Origin: an uncultured Ruminococcus sp.
GTDB taxonomy: Bacteria > Bacillota_A > Clostridia > Oscillospirales > Acutalibacteraceae
DNA length: 15,815 nt
Reading direction: 5' to 3'
NCBI GenBank assembly: GCA_902798605.1
Contig: CADBXH010000032.1
Span: 1-15,815 of the forward strand
The position numbers and the translations under genes were made by a program. Position 1 is the first letter of the stretch; the number at the start of each line of letters is the position of its first letter. Shown here piece by piece: positions 7,545 through 14,605 of the stretch. The notes beneath the pieces are model-generated. The model saw only the letters and a program-made list of their open reading frames with translations. It was not told the origin of the DNA and ran no database searches.

Positions 7545-7802
7545 TCAAGCCTTTGAATACGCCGTTTTGGCGGTCACGCCCGACAACCTGCCGAGCTTGC
7601 CCGAGATGTTGTTGATGACGTTCACGGGCGCGTCTATCACGATGCTTATGATGCTGATATCCTTTTCTCTGTATGGTATTCCCATTCTGCCGATTATATA
7701 GTCGGACGCGGAGTGAAGTATCTCGTTGATTTGGTTCACGCGGTCGGGTTCTTCAACGATGATGCTGATCACCGCCACGCGTTTTTCTGTTGTATTTTCC
7801 AT
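7545..7802 (-). CDS. TM1266-type putative regulator of the iron-only hydrogenase system (ACT-like fold)
   Basis: This is an 85-residue cytoplasmic protein with two similar halves of the beta-alpha-beta type: KRVAVISIIVEEPDRVNQINEILHSASDYIIGRMGIPY and then DISIISIVIDAPVNVINNISGKLGRLSGVTAKTAYS. This matches the small ACT/NikR-C-like proteins annotated as TM1266 family, found beside hydE, hydF and hydG in many Firmicutes and Thermotoga. No DNA-binding domain is visible, so a direct repressor role is unproven; a ligand or metal sensor is possible. The ATG has AGGAAG 9 bases upstream. It is the first gene of the hyd operon and follows a strong hairpin (7831-7850). Confidence 0.85.
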   Translation of the reverse strand: MENTTEKRVAVISIIVEEPDRVNQINEILHSASDYIIGRMGIPYREKDISIISIVIDAPVNVINNISGKLGRLSGVTAKTAYSKA

Positions 7803-7820
7803 AGCTTTATTCTTCCTATT

Positions 7821-7850
7821 TAAAATAAAAGCGGCGCCATATGACGCCGC
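7821..7850 (-). terminator. Strong terminator or attenuator hairpin just before the hyd operon
   Basis: On the - strand the 8-bp stem GCGGCGTC / GGCGCCGC with an ATAT loop (7831-7850) is followed by TTTTATTTT (7821-7830). The ribosome site of the first hyd gene begins only about 4 bases later. It may be the terminator of the TPM gene ending at 7948, an attenuator in the hyd leader, or both. No clear promoter fits between it and the ATG at 7802. Confidence 0.85.
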
Positions 7851-7865
7851 TGTTTAAACATACTT

Positions 7866-7878
7866 AGGGTATTACCCT
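7866..7878. promoter_or_regulatory. Short palindrome, possible operator of the hyd operon
   Basis: AGGGT and ACCCT are separated by ATT. The palindrome lies about 65 bases upstream of the first hyd gene, in the gap where its promoter should be. On the - strand a TTGACT (7898-7903) lies upstream and TAATAC sits within the palindrome, but they are 23 bases apart, too far for a standard promoter. It is not a Rex-type site. Function is inferred only from position. Confidence 0.3.
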
Positions 7879-7904
7879 GTTTTTATGTCAGCTTCGGAGT
7901 CAAT

Positions 7905-7924
7905 AAAAATTTCCTCGTCAGGAA
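7905..7924 (-). terminator. Weak terminator-like hairpin after the TPM gene
   Basis: On the - strand TTCCT and AGGAA flank a GACG loop, followed by ATTTTT. The stem is only 5 bp. It begins about 25 bases after the stop of the TPM gene and may be its terminator, with the stronger hairpin at 7831-7850 as backup. Confidence 0.4.
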
Positions 7925-7947
7925 CAATTTATTTAATTTTCAAAGCG

Positions 7948-8712
7948 TTAAAACGCTCCGCTGCTGCCGGGAGAGGAATCCCCTCCGGAGTCGTTCGATG
8001 AACTCTGAATCTCCGTGTAGGTAGTGTGCTTGCTTACAAACACATCCTGACTGTCGAGCAGGTTCATCTGACTGTTCTTGTTAAGATCGTACGTGCCGCC
8101 CTTGCCGTTGAACTTATATCTTCCGACATTTACAAGCACAAAGATGATCGCGATTATTACGCCCGCGATACCTCCGATCCAGCCGACCTTTTTAAGAGAA
8201 GTGATAATTTTAGGCTCGCTGTTATACTTCTCGATATCATTCATAAAAGTATTCGCGGCGTTCGATAAATCACCATTGTTTATGTCGGGCTTTATTTCTT
8301 TTTTTATTTCCTCCATACGGCCTTTGTCAAGCAATTTTTTCGCCTTGCCGTAGGTCAGAATAATATTGCTGTGTGATCCCAGATCAAACACAAGCATTGC
8401 GCAGTCGGATTTTAACTTATCTTTGTTTTTATTGTAAAAATCCTCATAATATGTTTCCATATCAGATTCGTTTACGCCGTTTTCGTTTGAATAAATAACG
8501 ATCTGGATGCCTGTTTCGGATCCTACTTTATCTGCCCTTGTACAAAGATTTTGAAAAACCTCTTTGGGGAAATATGCCGCGTCATCAATGATTGCGTAAG
8601 TGTCTGTGTATTTGTCTCTGCTTACTGCCGCGAACGCCGGCATAACCGAAAGCGCGACAAGAAAAGCGGCGCAAAGGAATATTGAAACTCTTTTGGAAAG
8701 CTGCTTGATCAT
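7948..8712 (-). CDS. Secreted, membrane-anchored TPM-domain protein (YdjH-like)
   Basis: The protein has 254 residues. A signal peptide (1-29, ending VMPAFAA) is followed by a TPM domain (about 35-165; IQIVIYSNENG, CAMLVFDLGSHSNIILTYG), a transmembrane helix (about 177-197) and a tail ending SSPGSSGAF, a Ser/Gly-rich end common in YgcG-like TPM proteins. The TPM domain should face outside. Its biochemical role is not settled; relatives act in photosystem repair, receptor assembly and envelope stress. The ATG overlaps the stop of the zinc-ribbon gene (ATGA, 8709-8712), so the two are translationally coupled. The match to Bacillus ydjH rests on domains and neighbours, not on an alignment. Confidence 0.85.
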   Translation of the reverse strand: MIKQLSKRVSIFLCAAFLVALSVMPAFAAVSRDKYTDTYAIIDDAAYFPKEVFQNLCTRADKVGSETGIQIVIYSNENGVNESDMETYYEDFYNKNKDKLKSDCAMLVFDLGSHSNIILTYGKAKKLLDKGRMEEIKKEIKPDINNGDLSNAANTFMNDIEKYNSEPKIITSLKKVGWIGGIAGVIIAIIFVLVNVGRYKFNGKGGTYDLNKNSQMNLLDSQDVFVSKHTTYTEIQSSSNDSGGDSSPGSSGAF

Positions 8713-9827
8713 AAGAACAACATACCTCCCAACGTAACAAGAATAAATATTACAACAGCTATAGCGGCGGCGATACCGATAACCTTTCCGAGCGCGATCG
8801 GAAGCTTGCCGTAGGTTTTGCCCGTCTGGCCGTTGATGGCAAAGGGCAGGATCTCTCCGTTGAATTTATAGGTGACGATCCATACCGGCAAAAGCGAATA
8901 ACGCCAGTTTTGGCTAAAGGTCTCGTCGTTATAGTTCTCTATCGAAATACTCGAGTACTGGTTCATTGTATTCTGGAGCAGGGTCTTTGCATAATCGTCC
9001 ATACGCTGAGCGACCTGAGCAGTCAGATCCTGCTGACTTATATCCCTTTTTTCTGCCTGAAAGCCCGAGAGATAACTCATAGAAAACGGTCTTTCCTTGC
9101 TCAGATCAAAGGGGTGAACGCAGCTGAGCATTTCCTGCTTTGTTTTTTGACTTACCTTTATGTCCGCCTTTTCGCTGTTTTCCTCGGTGACTCTGAGGGC
9201 GCTTTCGGCGACGTTTTGGATCATAATATCGCCTGTTCTGTAGAGGCGGTATGTGCTGGTTTCGGTATACCTGCGGTTGCCCGAGGTCCAAGTGCGTTCG
9301 GTTTTACCCGTGGCGGTCACGCTCGAGCGCATTTGCTCATCAATATACCAGTAGGGGAAGTATACGCCCTGCATTTTTTCAAACTGCTTTGAGGACGTAA
9401 AACCCTTTGGCAAAAACTTTCTCTTTTTGCACAACTTCATAAAATCGTCGATCGCCTTTTTCTTGTCGATGGCAAAGGGAATGACCGTGTCGGGCTTGAA
9501 CTCGCCCGAAAGTCTGCCGCCGAGAACAACGGGGTTCTGGCAGTAAACGCACTGGGTAGCCGCAGTTGAGGCGGTGGTGATGATCTCCGCACCGCAGCTG
9601 GGGCAGGAATAAGAAACAGCGTAGTCGCCGTTATCCTCGCCCTTAGCCGTCTGAGCCTCTACCTCGCGCTCGTCGCGCGTTTGCTGCTGTTCACGCTCGG
9701 CATACCTCTGTTGAACCTCCTGCTCGGTAAAGTCGGAAAAACAATACTCGCACAAAAACTTCTGGGTTTCGGGATTAAACTGCAGCGGTCCGCCGCATTT
9801 GGGGCATTTATAGTTTAATGTAGCCAT
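8709..9827 (-). CDS. Membrane protein with two N-terminal zinc ribbons (YdjG-like)
   Basis: The 372-residue protein starts with a zinc ribbon (C8, C11, C26, C29: YKCPKCGG and LCEYCF). A charged Gln/Glu-rich segment (about 35-60) leads to a second ribbon (C75, C78, C93, C96: YSCPSCGA and QCVYCQNP). A middle domain (about 105-345) contains GVYFPYWYIDEQ and LLPVWIVTYKFNGEILPFAINGQTG. One transmembrane helix closes the chain (about 347-370). Such proteins are often labelled TFIIB-type zinc ribbon or PriA-like by error; nothing helicase-like is present. In Bacillus, YdjG and YdjH are reported to help recruit the SPFH protein YdjI to the membrane, and the same three domain types are together here. 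GGAG lies 8 bases before the ATG, and the gene starts 16 bases after the SPFH gene. Confidence 0.85.
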   Translation of the reverse strand: MATLNYKCPKCGGPLQFNPETQKFLCEYCFSDFTEQEVQQRYAEREQQQTRDEREVEAQTAKGEDNGDYAVSYSCPSCGAEIITTASTAATQCVYCQNPVVLGGRLSGEFKPDTVIPFAIDKKKAIDDFMKLCKKRKFLPKGFTSSKQFEKMQGVYFPYWYIDEQMRSSVTATGKTERTWTSGNRRYTETSTYRLYRTGDIMIQNVAESALRVTEENSEKADIKVSQKTKQEMLSCVHPFDLSKERPFSMSYLSGFQAEKRDISQQDLTAQVAQRMDDYAKTLLQNTMNQYSSISIENYNDETFSQNWRYSLLPVWIVTYKFNGEILPFAINGQTGKTYGKLPIALGKVIGIAAAIAVVIFILVTLGGMLFL

Positions 9828-9843
9828 AATCTATCTCCGGTAA

Positions 9844-11097
9844 TTACTCCGCCTTTGTTCCGCATTCGGGGCAGAATTTTGTGTTTTCGGAAAGCTCTGC
9901 GCCGCAGTTGGTGCAGAAGCGCTTCTTGGGAGCGTCGGGTTTTTTGCTGCCGCACTCAGAACAGAATTTGCCTGTATTTACAGCGCCGCACGCGCAAGTC
10001 CAGCCGCCCTGAGCGGGAGCCGCCTGCTGGGGCTGCTGAGGCTGTTGCTGCTGAACATAGCCGCCCTGCTGGTTTTGGTTGGAGTACTGGGGATTTTGCA
10101 TATAGTTGCCCATTACGCCGGCGCCCATATTCTGAGCCATATTCATACCCATGAAGCCGATCGCTGCGCCGCCGGGGTTGTTGCCCGCGCCGCTGATGCC
10201 TTCGCCGACGCTCTTTGCCATATAAGCCTGCTGGTTCGCGCCGTCCTTGAGGTAGCTGACCTGAGAAGCCATTCTGCTGCGCTCGTTGATGATCTGCTGG
10301 CTTTCTTCGTCGTAAGAGGGAGCCTGCATACCGACCGAGAGCACCTGGAAGCCTCTGAGCTGGTTCCAGTCCTCGTCAAGAGCGTCCGCCATATACTTGC
10401 CCATTTCTCTTGTTTTTGACGCGATGTGGCTTACGCGGAAGCCGTCGGCTGAATACTGGTTGAACGCAGTGCTCAGCTCTGATACGAACTCATCGTTATA
10501 CTGCTGGATAGCGGGCATCTCAAAGGTATACTTCTGATTGTTGGTGATCACCTCTCTGGGGATGACCTCCATATAGAACTTGAACGGGTCGGTGATCTTG
10601 ATCGAATATGTGCCGTGCAGGCGCATAAACAGCTCCGACTCATAGAAATTATCAAAATACTGGATGGGATTCTGTGTACCGAACTTGATTCCCCTGATCT
10701 CCTGAAGGTTGATAAAGAAAACTCTCTGCGAGGTAGAGGAGATTCCGCCGTATCTGATACGACCGAAGCTCTCTTTGATAGAGTCCTTGAACTGACCGTT
10801 AAAGAGCGAGGGAAGTGAGCTGTTGTCAACCTTAAAGTAGCCCGGCTCTGCGGTGTAGTCCACAATTTTTCCGCCGTCAACCATAATCATAAACTGGTTG
10901 TCAAGAACGTGAATGATCGAACCGTTTGAAACCAGGTTCTCTCCGCCCTTTTTGTTTTGGCTTCTGCCCTTCTGGTCAACAGCCTGACCGGGAACAATAA
11001 CGTCATTGTTCGCCATCGGCGCTGCCTCGATGACTTCAAGCCACGAATCGGCAAGCGCGCCTGTTACCGAGTTAACGGCTGCTCTGATAATACCCAT
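9844..11097 (-). CDS. SPFH-domain protein with two C-terminal zinc ribbons (YdjI-like)
   Basis: The 417-residue cytoplasmic protein has an SPFH / band 7 domain of the YdjI type (about 20-260; ALADSWLEVIEAAPMANNDVIVPGQ, RLHGTYSIKITDPFKFYMEVI). A helical segment, a Gly/Met-rich stretch and a Gln/Pro-rich linker (about 335-363) follow. The chain ends in two zinc ribbons: C368, C370, C379, C382 and C395, C398, C409, C412 (the latter is a classic CTNCG...FCPECG). SPFH proteins form large oligomers at membranes. The ATG has AAGGAG 8 bases upstream, and a promoter candidate lies at 11158-11186. It is first in the operon with the YdjG- and YdjH-like genes; no pspA is seen next to them. The family is sometimes mislabelled virion core protein. 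Confidence 0.88.
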   Translation of the reverse strand: MGIIRAAVNSVTGALADSWLEVIEAAPMANNDVIVPGQAVDQKGRSQNKKGGENLVSNGSIIHVLDNQFMIMVDGGKIVDYTAEPGYFKVDNSSLPSLFNGQFKDSIKESFGRIRYGGISSTSQRVFFINLQEIRGIKFGTQNPIQYFDNFYESELFMRLHGTYSIKITDPFKFYMEVIPREVITNNQKYTFEMPAIQQYNDEFVSELSTAFNQYSADGFRVSHIASKTREMGKYMADALDEDWNQLRGFQVLSVGMQAPSYDEESQQIINERSRMASQVSYLKDGANQQAYMAKSVGEGISGAGNNPGGAAIGFMGMNMAQNMGAGVMGNYMQNPQYSNQNQQGGYVQQQQPQQPQQAAPAQGGWTCACGAVNTGKFCSECGSKKPDAPKKRFCTNCGAELSENTKFCPECGTKAE

Positions 11098-11123
11098 AGT
11101 AAAAACTCCTTTTTTATTTATTC

Positions 11124-11142
11124 GAGGTTTTATAACCCTCGG
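11124..11142 (-). promoter_or_regulatory. Small hairpin in the leader of the SPFH gene
   Basis: On the - strand CGAGG and CCTCG enclose GTTATAAAA, with two further T-A pairs possible inside. It lies about 30 bases before the ATG. No T run follows directly, so it is not a convincing terminator; it might affect transcript stability. Confidence 0.35.
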
Positions 11143-11157
11143 ATCATTTACATAACT

Positions 11158-11186
11158 ATAATAATATATTGCAGATTAAAAAGCAA
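11158..11186 (-). promoter_or_regulatory. Promoter candidate for the SPFH / zinc-ribbon / TPM operon
   Basis: On the - strand TTGCTT (11186-11181) and TATTAT (11163-11158) are separated by 17 bases, close to a standard vegetative promoter. It lies about 60 bases before the SPFH start and after the aspS stop at 11229. The region is very AT-rich, so chance matches are possible. No extracytoplasmic-sigma motif (AAC...CGT) was seen. Confidence 0.55.
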
Positions 11187-11228
11187 TATATATTTAAAGA
11201 TTGTTTATTAAAAACTAAATTTTTGGCT

Positions 11229-13013
11229 TTATTCCGTTTCTTTCGCTGCGTTGACCGAGATACCGAGCACGTCAAGGCTCTCCTGATCAACAGGCGACGG
11301 ACAGGATGACATAAGCTCGCTCGCGTTTTGAACCTTGGGGAAGGCGGTAACGTCGCGGAGGTTGTCGGTTCCGCACATCAGCATCGTGAGGCGGTCAAGA
11401 CCGATACCCATTCCGCCGTGGGGCGGAGCGCCGTACTTGTACGCCTCTACAAGGAAGCCGAACTTTGCTTCGATCTCTTCATCGCTGAGCTTGAGCGCGC
11501 GGAACATCTTCTGCTGCAGCTCGTAATCGGTGATACGCATCGAGCCGCTCGAGAGCTCAACGCCGTTGAGCGTAAGGTCGAACGCCTTGGCGATTACCTT
11601 TGAGGGGTCGGTGTCGAGGTACTCTACACACTCCTCCTTGGGCATTGTGAACGGGTGGTGCATAGCAATCCACTCGCCGCTCTCCTCGTCCTTCTCAAAA
11701 AACGGGAAGTCGACTATCCAGAGGAACTTGAATTCGTCGGGGATAATATCGAGCCTCTTTGCGACCTTTAGTCTGAGCGCGCCGAGAGTCGGGAGCACAA
11801 CGCTGTTTTTGTCGGCAACGATCAAAATCACATCGCCCTTTTCGGCGCCGAGGCGCTCATAGATCGCGCCGAGCTCATCCTCTGTCATAAACTTTTTGAA
11901 CGAGGCGTTCGGCTCATCTACCCACCTTACATAGGCGAGTCCCTTTGCGCCGATGCCCCTGACATATTCGGTTAATTTATCTATCTCTTTTCTGGTGTAG
12001 ACCGAAGCGGCGTTTTTGGCGACTATCGCGCGTACCGAACCGCCGTTTTCGATAGCTCCGGTGAACACGCCGAAGCCGCAGCCCTTAACGATGTCCGAAA
12101 TATCCTGTATCTTCATATCAAAGCGGATATCGGGCTTATCGGAGCCATAGTTCTCGACCGCGTCCTTGTATGTCATACGCTCGAAAGGAGTCGCGAGCTC
12201 CTGTCCGAGGATCTCTTTGAACAATCTTTTGAGCAAGCCCTCGTTGATCTCCAAGATATCCTCAACGTCAACGAACGAGAGCTCCATATCTATCTGGGTG
12301 AATTCGGGCTGACGGTCGGCGCGCAGGTCTTCGTCGCGGAAGCAGCGCGCAAGCTGGATATAGCGGTCAAAGCCCGAAACCATAAGAAGCTGCTTGTAGA
12401 TCTGCGGCGACTGCGGAAGCGCGTAAAATTTTCCGTTGTGGATACGCGACGGAACAAGGTAATCGCGCGCGCCCTCGGGGGTCGACTTGATCATCATCGG
12501 GGTCTCGATCTCAACAAAGCCGTTCTCCGCAAAGTAATCGCGGGCGACCTTTGAAATCTTGCTGCGGGTGATAAGGTTGTTGAGCAGCGGTCTGCGGCGC
12601 AGGTCAAGGTAGCGGTATTTTAGCCTTAGCTCCTCGTTTGTGTTGCTGTCGTCAACGATCTCAAACGGCGGGGTCTGCGCCTTTGAAAGCACGCGCAGGT
12701 CGTCTACAACGATCTCGATCTCGCCGGTCGGGATCTCCGGATTCTTTGAGCTGCGCTCGCACACCTTGCCCTTTGCCGCGAGCACGAACTCGCTGCGGCA
12801 GGCGAACGCCTTGTCAAAAATCTTCTTGTCTGTCTCGTCATTGAACGCGAGCTGCACTATTCCCGTGCGGTCGCGAAGATCTATAAAAATAAGCTGACCC
12901 AAATCGCGGCAGCGCTGTACCCAGCCGCAAACGGTGACCTCTTTGCCGATGTCGGAAAGTCTGAGGTCGCCGCAGTAATTTGTACGCTTTAAGCCTGTCA
13001 TATATTCTGCCAT
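11229..13013 (-). CDS. aspS: Aspartate--tRNA ligase
   Basis: Class IIb synthetase that charges tRNA-Asp. The chosen start (MAEYMTGLKR) has GGAGGA 7 bases upstream; an ATG at 13019 would be too close to that site, and the longer frame to 13094 overlaps hisS. The protein has 594 residues, the usual size of the bacterial type. Visible parts are the N-terminal OB anticodon-binding domain (about 15-110; GWVQRCRDLGQLIFIDLRDRTG), motif 2 (FRDEDLRADRQPEFTQIDME, 225-244), a GAD insertion domain (about 305-410) and motif 3 (GMGIGLDRLTMLM, 534-546). Whether it also charges tRNA-Asn cannot be read from the sequence. It is the second gene of the hisS-aspS pair; no clear terminator follows it. Confidence 0.97.
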   Translation of the reverse strand: MAEYMTGLKRTNYCGDLRLSDIGKEVTVCGWVQRCRDLGQLIFIDLRDRTGIVQLAFNDETDKKIFDKAFACRSEFVLAAKGKVCERSSKNPEIPTGEIEIVVDDLRVLSKAQTPPFEIVDDSNTNEELRLKYRYLDLRRRPLLNNLITRSKISKVARDYFAENGFVEIETPMMIKSTPEGARDYLVPSRIHNGKFYALPQSPQIYKQLLMVSGFDRYIQLARCFRDEDLRADRQPEFTQIDMELSFVDVEDILEINEGLLKRLFKEILGQELATPFERMTYKDAVENYGSDKPDIRFDMKIQDISDIVKGCGFGVFTGAIENGGSVRAIVAKNAASVYTRKEIDKLTEYVRGIGAKGLAYVRWVDEPNASFKKFMTEDELGAIYERLGAEKGDVILIVADKNSVVLPTLGALRLKVAKRLDIIPDEFKFLWIVDFPFFEKDEESGEWIAMHHPFTMPKEECVEYLDTDPSKVIAKAFDLTLNGVELSSGSMRITDYELQQKMFRALKLSDEEIEAKFGFLVEAYKYGAPPHGGMGIGLDRLTMLMCGTDNLRDVTAFPKVQNASELMSSCPSPVDQESLDVLGISVNAAKETE

Positions 13014-13029
13014 TTTCATATCCTCCTTA
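13014..13029 (-). promoter_or_regulatory. aspS ribosome site overlapping the hisS stop
   Basis: On the - strand TAAGGAGGA combines the hisS stop TAA (13029-13027) with the aspS ribosome site GGAGGA (13026-13021), 7 bases before the aspS ATG at 13013. This points to coupled translation and fixes the aspS start. Confidence 0.85.
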
Positions 13030-14322
13030 AATGCCGAACGAGCTGTTGTCGGCGAGCTGATGTATCGAGAATTTCTCGGCGAAGCTCTCGTCAAGCGCGA
13101 ACTCGGTTTGCTCGCCCGATTCCATATTCTTTACCTTCGCCTTGTTCTCCGCAAGCTCATTGTCGCCGAGCACGAGCGAATACTTCGCGCCTATCTTGTC
13201 GGCGTACTTCATCTGGGCTCTCAGTCCCCTGCCGACCACGTCGGTCTCGGCGATCAGTCCGCACTCGCGCACGCGCCTCAAAAGCTCAAACGCCTTTACC
13301 TTGGCGTCGTCACCCATTGTGGCGATGTAGAGAGCGCATTTGTCATCCTCGGGGATCTCTATCCCCTGCGCGTCCATAACCATAAGCAGACGCTCAAGTC
13401 CCATAGCAAAGCCGAGTGACGGCATATGCTTTCCGCCGAGCTCCTCGATCAGTCCGTCATATCTTCCGCCGCCGCAAACGGTGCCCTGCGCGCCGATACA
13501 GTCGGTCACGAATTCAAAAACGGTCTTGGTGTAGTAGTCGAGTCCGCGGACGATCTTGGGGTTGATAGTATATTCAACTCCCGCGCTGTCGAGGTATCTT
13601 TTGACCTCGCTAAAGTGACTTTCGCACTCCTCGCAGAGGTAGTCGGTGATTATCGGCGCGTCCTTCGCGAGCTGTTGATCCTGCGGACTTTTGCAGTCGA
13701 GCAGGCGCATCGGATTCTTCTCCAGCCTTGAAAGGCAGGTGTCGCAAAGCCTGTCCTTGAATTGACCGAAGTACTCGCGCAAAGCCTGATTGTACTTCGC
13801 CCTGCACTCGGGACAGCCGATAGAGTTAAGCTCGAGCCTGATCTGACTTAGTCCGAGCCTGTCGATGATCGACTGAGCGGCGCAGATGAGCTCGGCGTCC
13901 GCCGCAGGCGACTGAGTTCCGTACTCCTCGAGTCCGAACTGGTGGAACTCCCTGAGCCTTCCCGCCTGGGGTTTTTCGTAGCGGTAGCAGGAGACAAAGT
14001 AGCTCGCCTTGATCGGTAAGCCCTCGTTGTCGAGCGCGTGCTCGAGCACCGCCCTCGCGGCTCCCGCAGTACCCTCGGGGCGGAGCGTTACGCTCTCGCC
14101 GCCCTTGGTGGTAAAGGTGTACATCTCCTTTTGAACAACATCGGTCGTCTGGCCGACTCCGCGCGCGAAAAGCTCGGTGTGCTCAAAAACAGGCGTTCTG
14201 ATCTCCTTGAAGCCGTAGGACTTTGACTCCTCGCGCATTATTTTTTCAATAAACTGCCAGCGGTAGCTCTGCTTTGGCAAAACATCCTCTGTGCCCTTGA
14301 TTTTCCTCGTAATAAGTGCCAT
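13027..14322 (-). CDS. hisS: Histidine--tRNA ligase
   Basis: Class IIa synthetase that charges tRNA-His. The 431-residue length is normal. Motif 1 region is EIRTPVFEHTELFARGVGQTTDVV (40-63), motif 2 is YRYEKPQAGRLREFHQFG (113-130), the histidine-specific signature is RGLDYYTKTVFEFV (259-272), followed by GGGRYDGL (284-291), and motif 3 is SLGFAMGLERLL (302-313). A cysteine-rich insert (C170, C173, C193, C196, C210, C230, C233) lies between motif 2 and the signature; such a possible metal site occurs in some Firmicute enzymes. The C-terminal anticodon-binding domain starts near 325. The ATG has GGAGGG close upstream. A 159-bp palindrome and a TATAAT box lie in its leader region. Confidence 0.97.
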   Translation of the reverse strand: MALITRKIKGTEDVLPKQSYRWQFIEKIMREESKSYGFKEIRTPVFEHTELFARGVGQTTDVVQKEMYTFTTKGGESVTLRPEGTAGAARAVLEHALDNEGLPIKASYFVSCYRYEKPQAGRLREFHQFGLEEYGTQSPAADAELICAAQSIIDRLGLSQIRLELNSIGCPECRAKYNQALREYFGQFKDRLCDTCLSRLEKNPMRLLDCKSPQDQQLAKDAPIITDYLCEECESHFSEVKRYLDSAGVEYTINPKIVRGLDYYTKTVFEFVTDCIGAQGTVCGGGRYDGLIEELGGKHMPSLGFAMGLERLLMVMDAQGIEIPEDDKCALYIATMGDDAKVKAFELLRRVRECGLIAETDVVGRGLRAQMKYADKIGAKYSLVLGDNELAENKAKVKNMESGEQTEFALDESFAEKFSIHQLADNSSFGI

Positions 14323-14365
14323 ATTACCCTCCGAATTTTACTTGATTTACTCCAAAAAATAAGCC

Positions 14366-14524
14366 ATACTATTTTCCGGTAAAATGCTTTAAAAAGATGT
14401 TAGCGGAAAATTTCGCAGAACAAGGCGGAGGACGCCGCAAGGCTGGTGCCTTGCAAGGACAACAACGCAGTTATGCGGAATTTGCCGCAACAGATGTTAA
14501 AGGATTTTGCCGGAAGAATAGTAT
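14366..14524. repeat. 159-bp near-symmetrical palindromic element upstream of hisS
   Basis: The ends are ATACTATT and AATAGTAT. Reading inward from both ends, the two strands share ATACTATT, TTCCGG, AAAAT, CTTTAA, TGTT, GCGG, AAATT and CGCA in the same order. The centre is a perfect hairpin, GCAAGGC - TGGT - GCCTTGC (14437-14454), placed exactly in the middle. This is the build of a MITE or other palindromic interspersed repeat. It could instead, or as well, fold as a long hairpin in the hisS leader. No coding potential or T-box signature is seen. Confidence 0.75.
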
Positions 14525-14528
14525 TATA
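14523..14528 (-). promoter_or_regulatory. -10 box candidate for hisS-aspS
   Basis: TATAAT on the - strand overlaps the far end of the palindromic element. At 17 bases upstream is TTATGC, a poor -35. If used, the hisS leader would be about 195 bases and would contain the whole palindrome. Confidence 0.4.
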
Positions 14529-14539
14529 TACACAATAAT

Positions 14540-14564
14540 CGGGCAGCATAACGCCACCCGATAT
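14540..14564. terminator. Hairpin between mgsA-like gene and hisS
   Basis: ATCGGG and CCCGAT enclose further pairs (GC and two wobbles), about 10 bp in all with a 5-base loop. Neither strand has a long T run after it, so termination is uncertain. It may end the minD/mgsA-like transcript. A second weak CCC-GGG hairpin followed by TTTATTTT lies nearer the gene, at about 14586-14604. Confidence 0.4.
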
Positions 14565-14605
14565 TAAACAAAAATAAGCATAGCAAAATAAACCCTTGTT
14601 CGGGA

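Noticed and set aside
14323..14605. T-box riboswitch for hisS-aspS
   Set aside because: The - strand has GGGTGGCG near 14553-14561, which resembles part of the T-box core, but the NACCGCG continuation, the following terminator and the specifier-loop layout are not present. The mirror symmetry of 14366-14524 explains the structure better.
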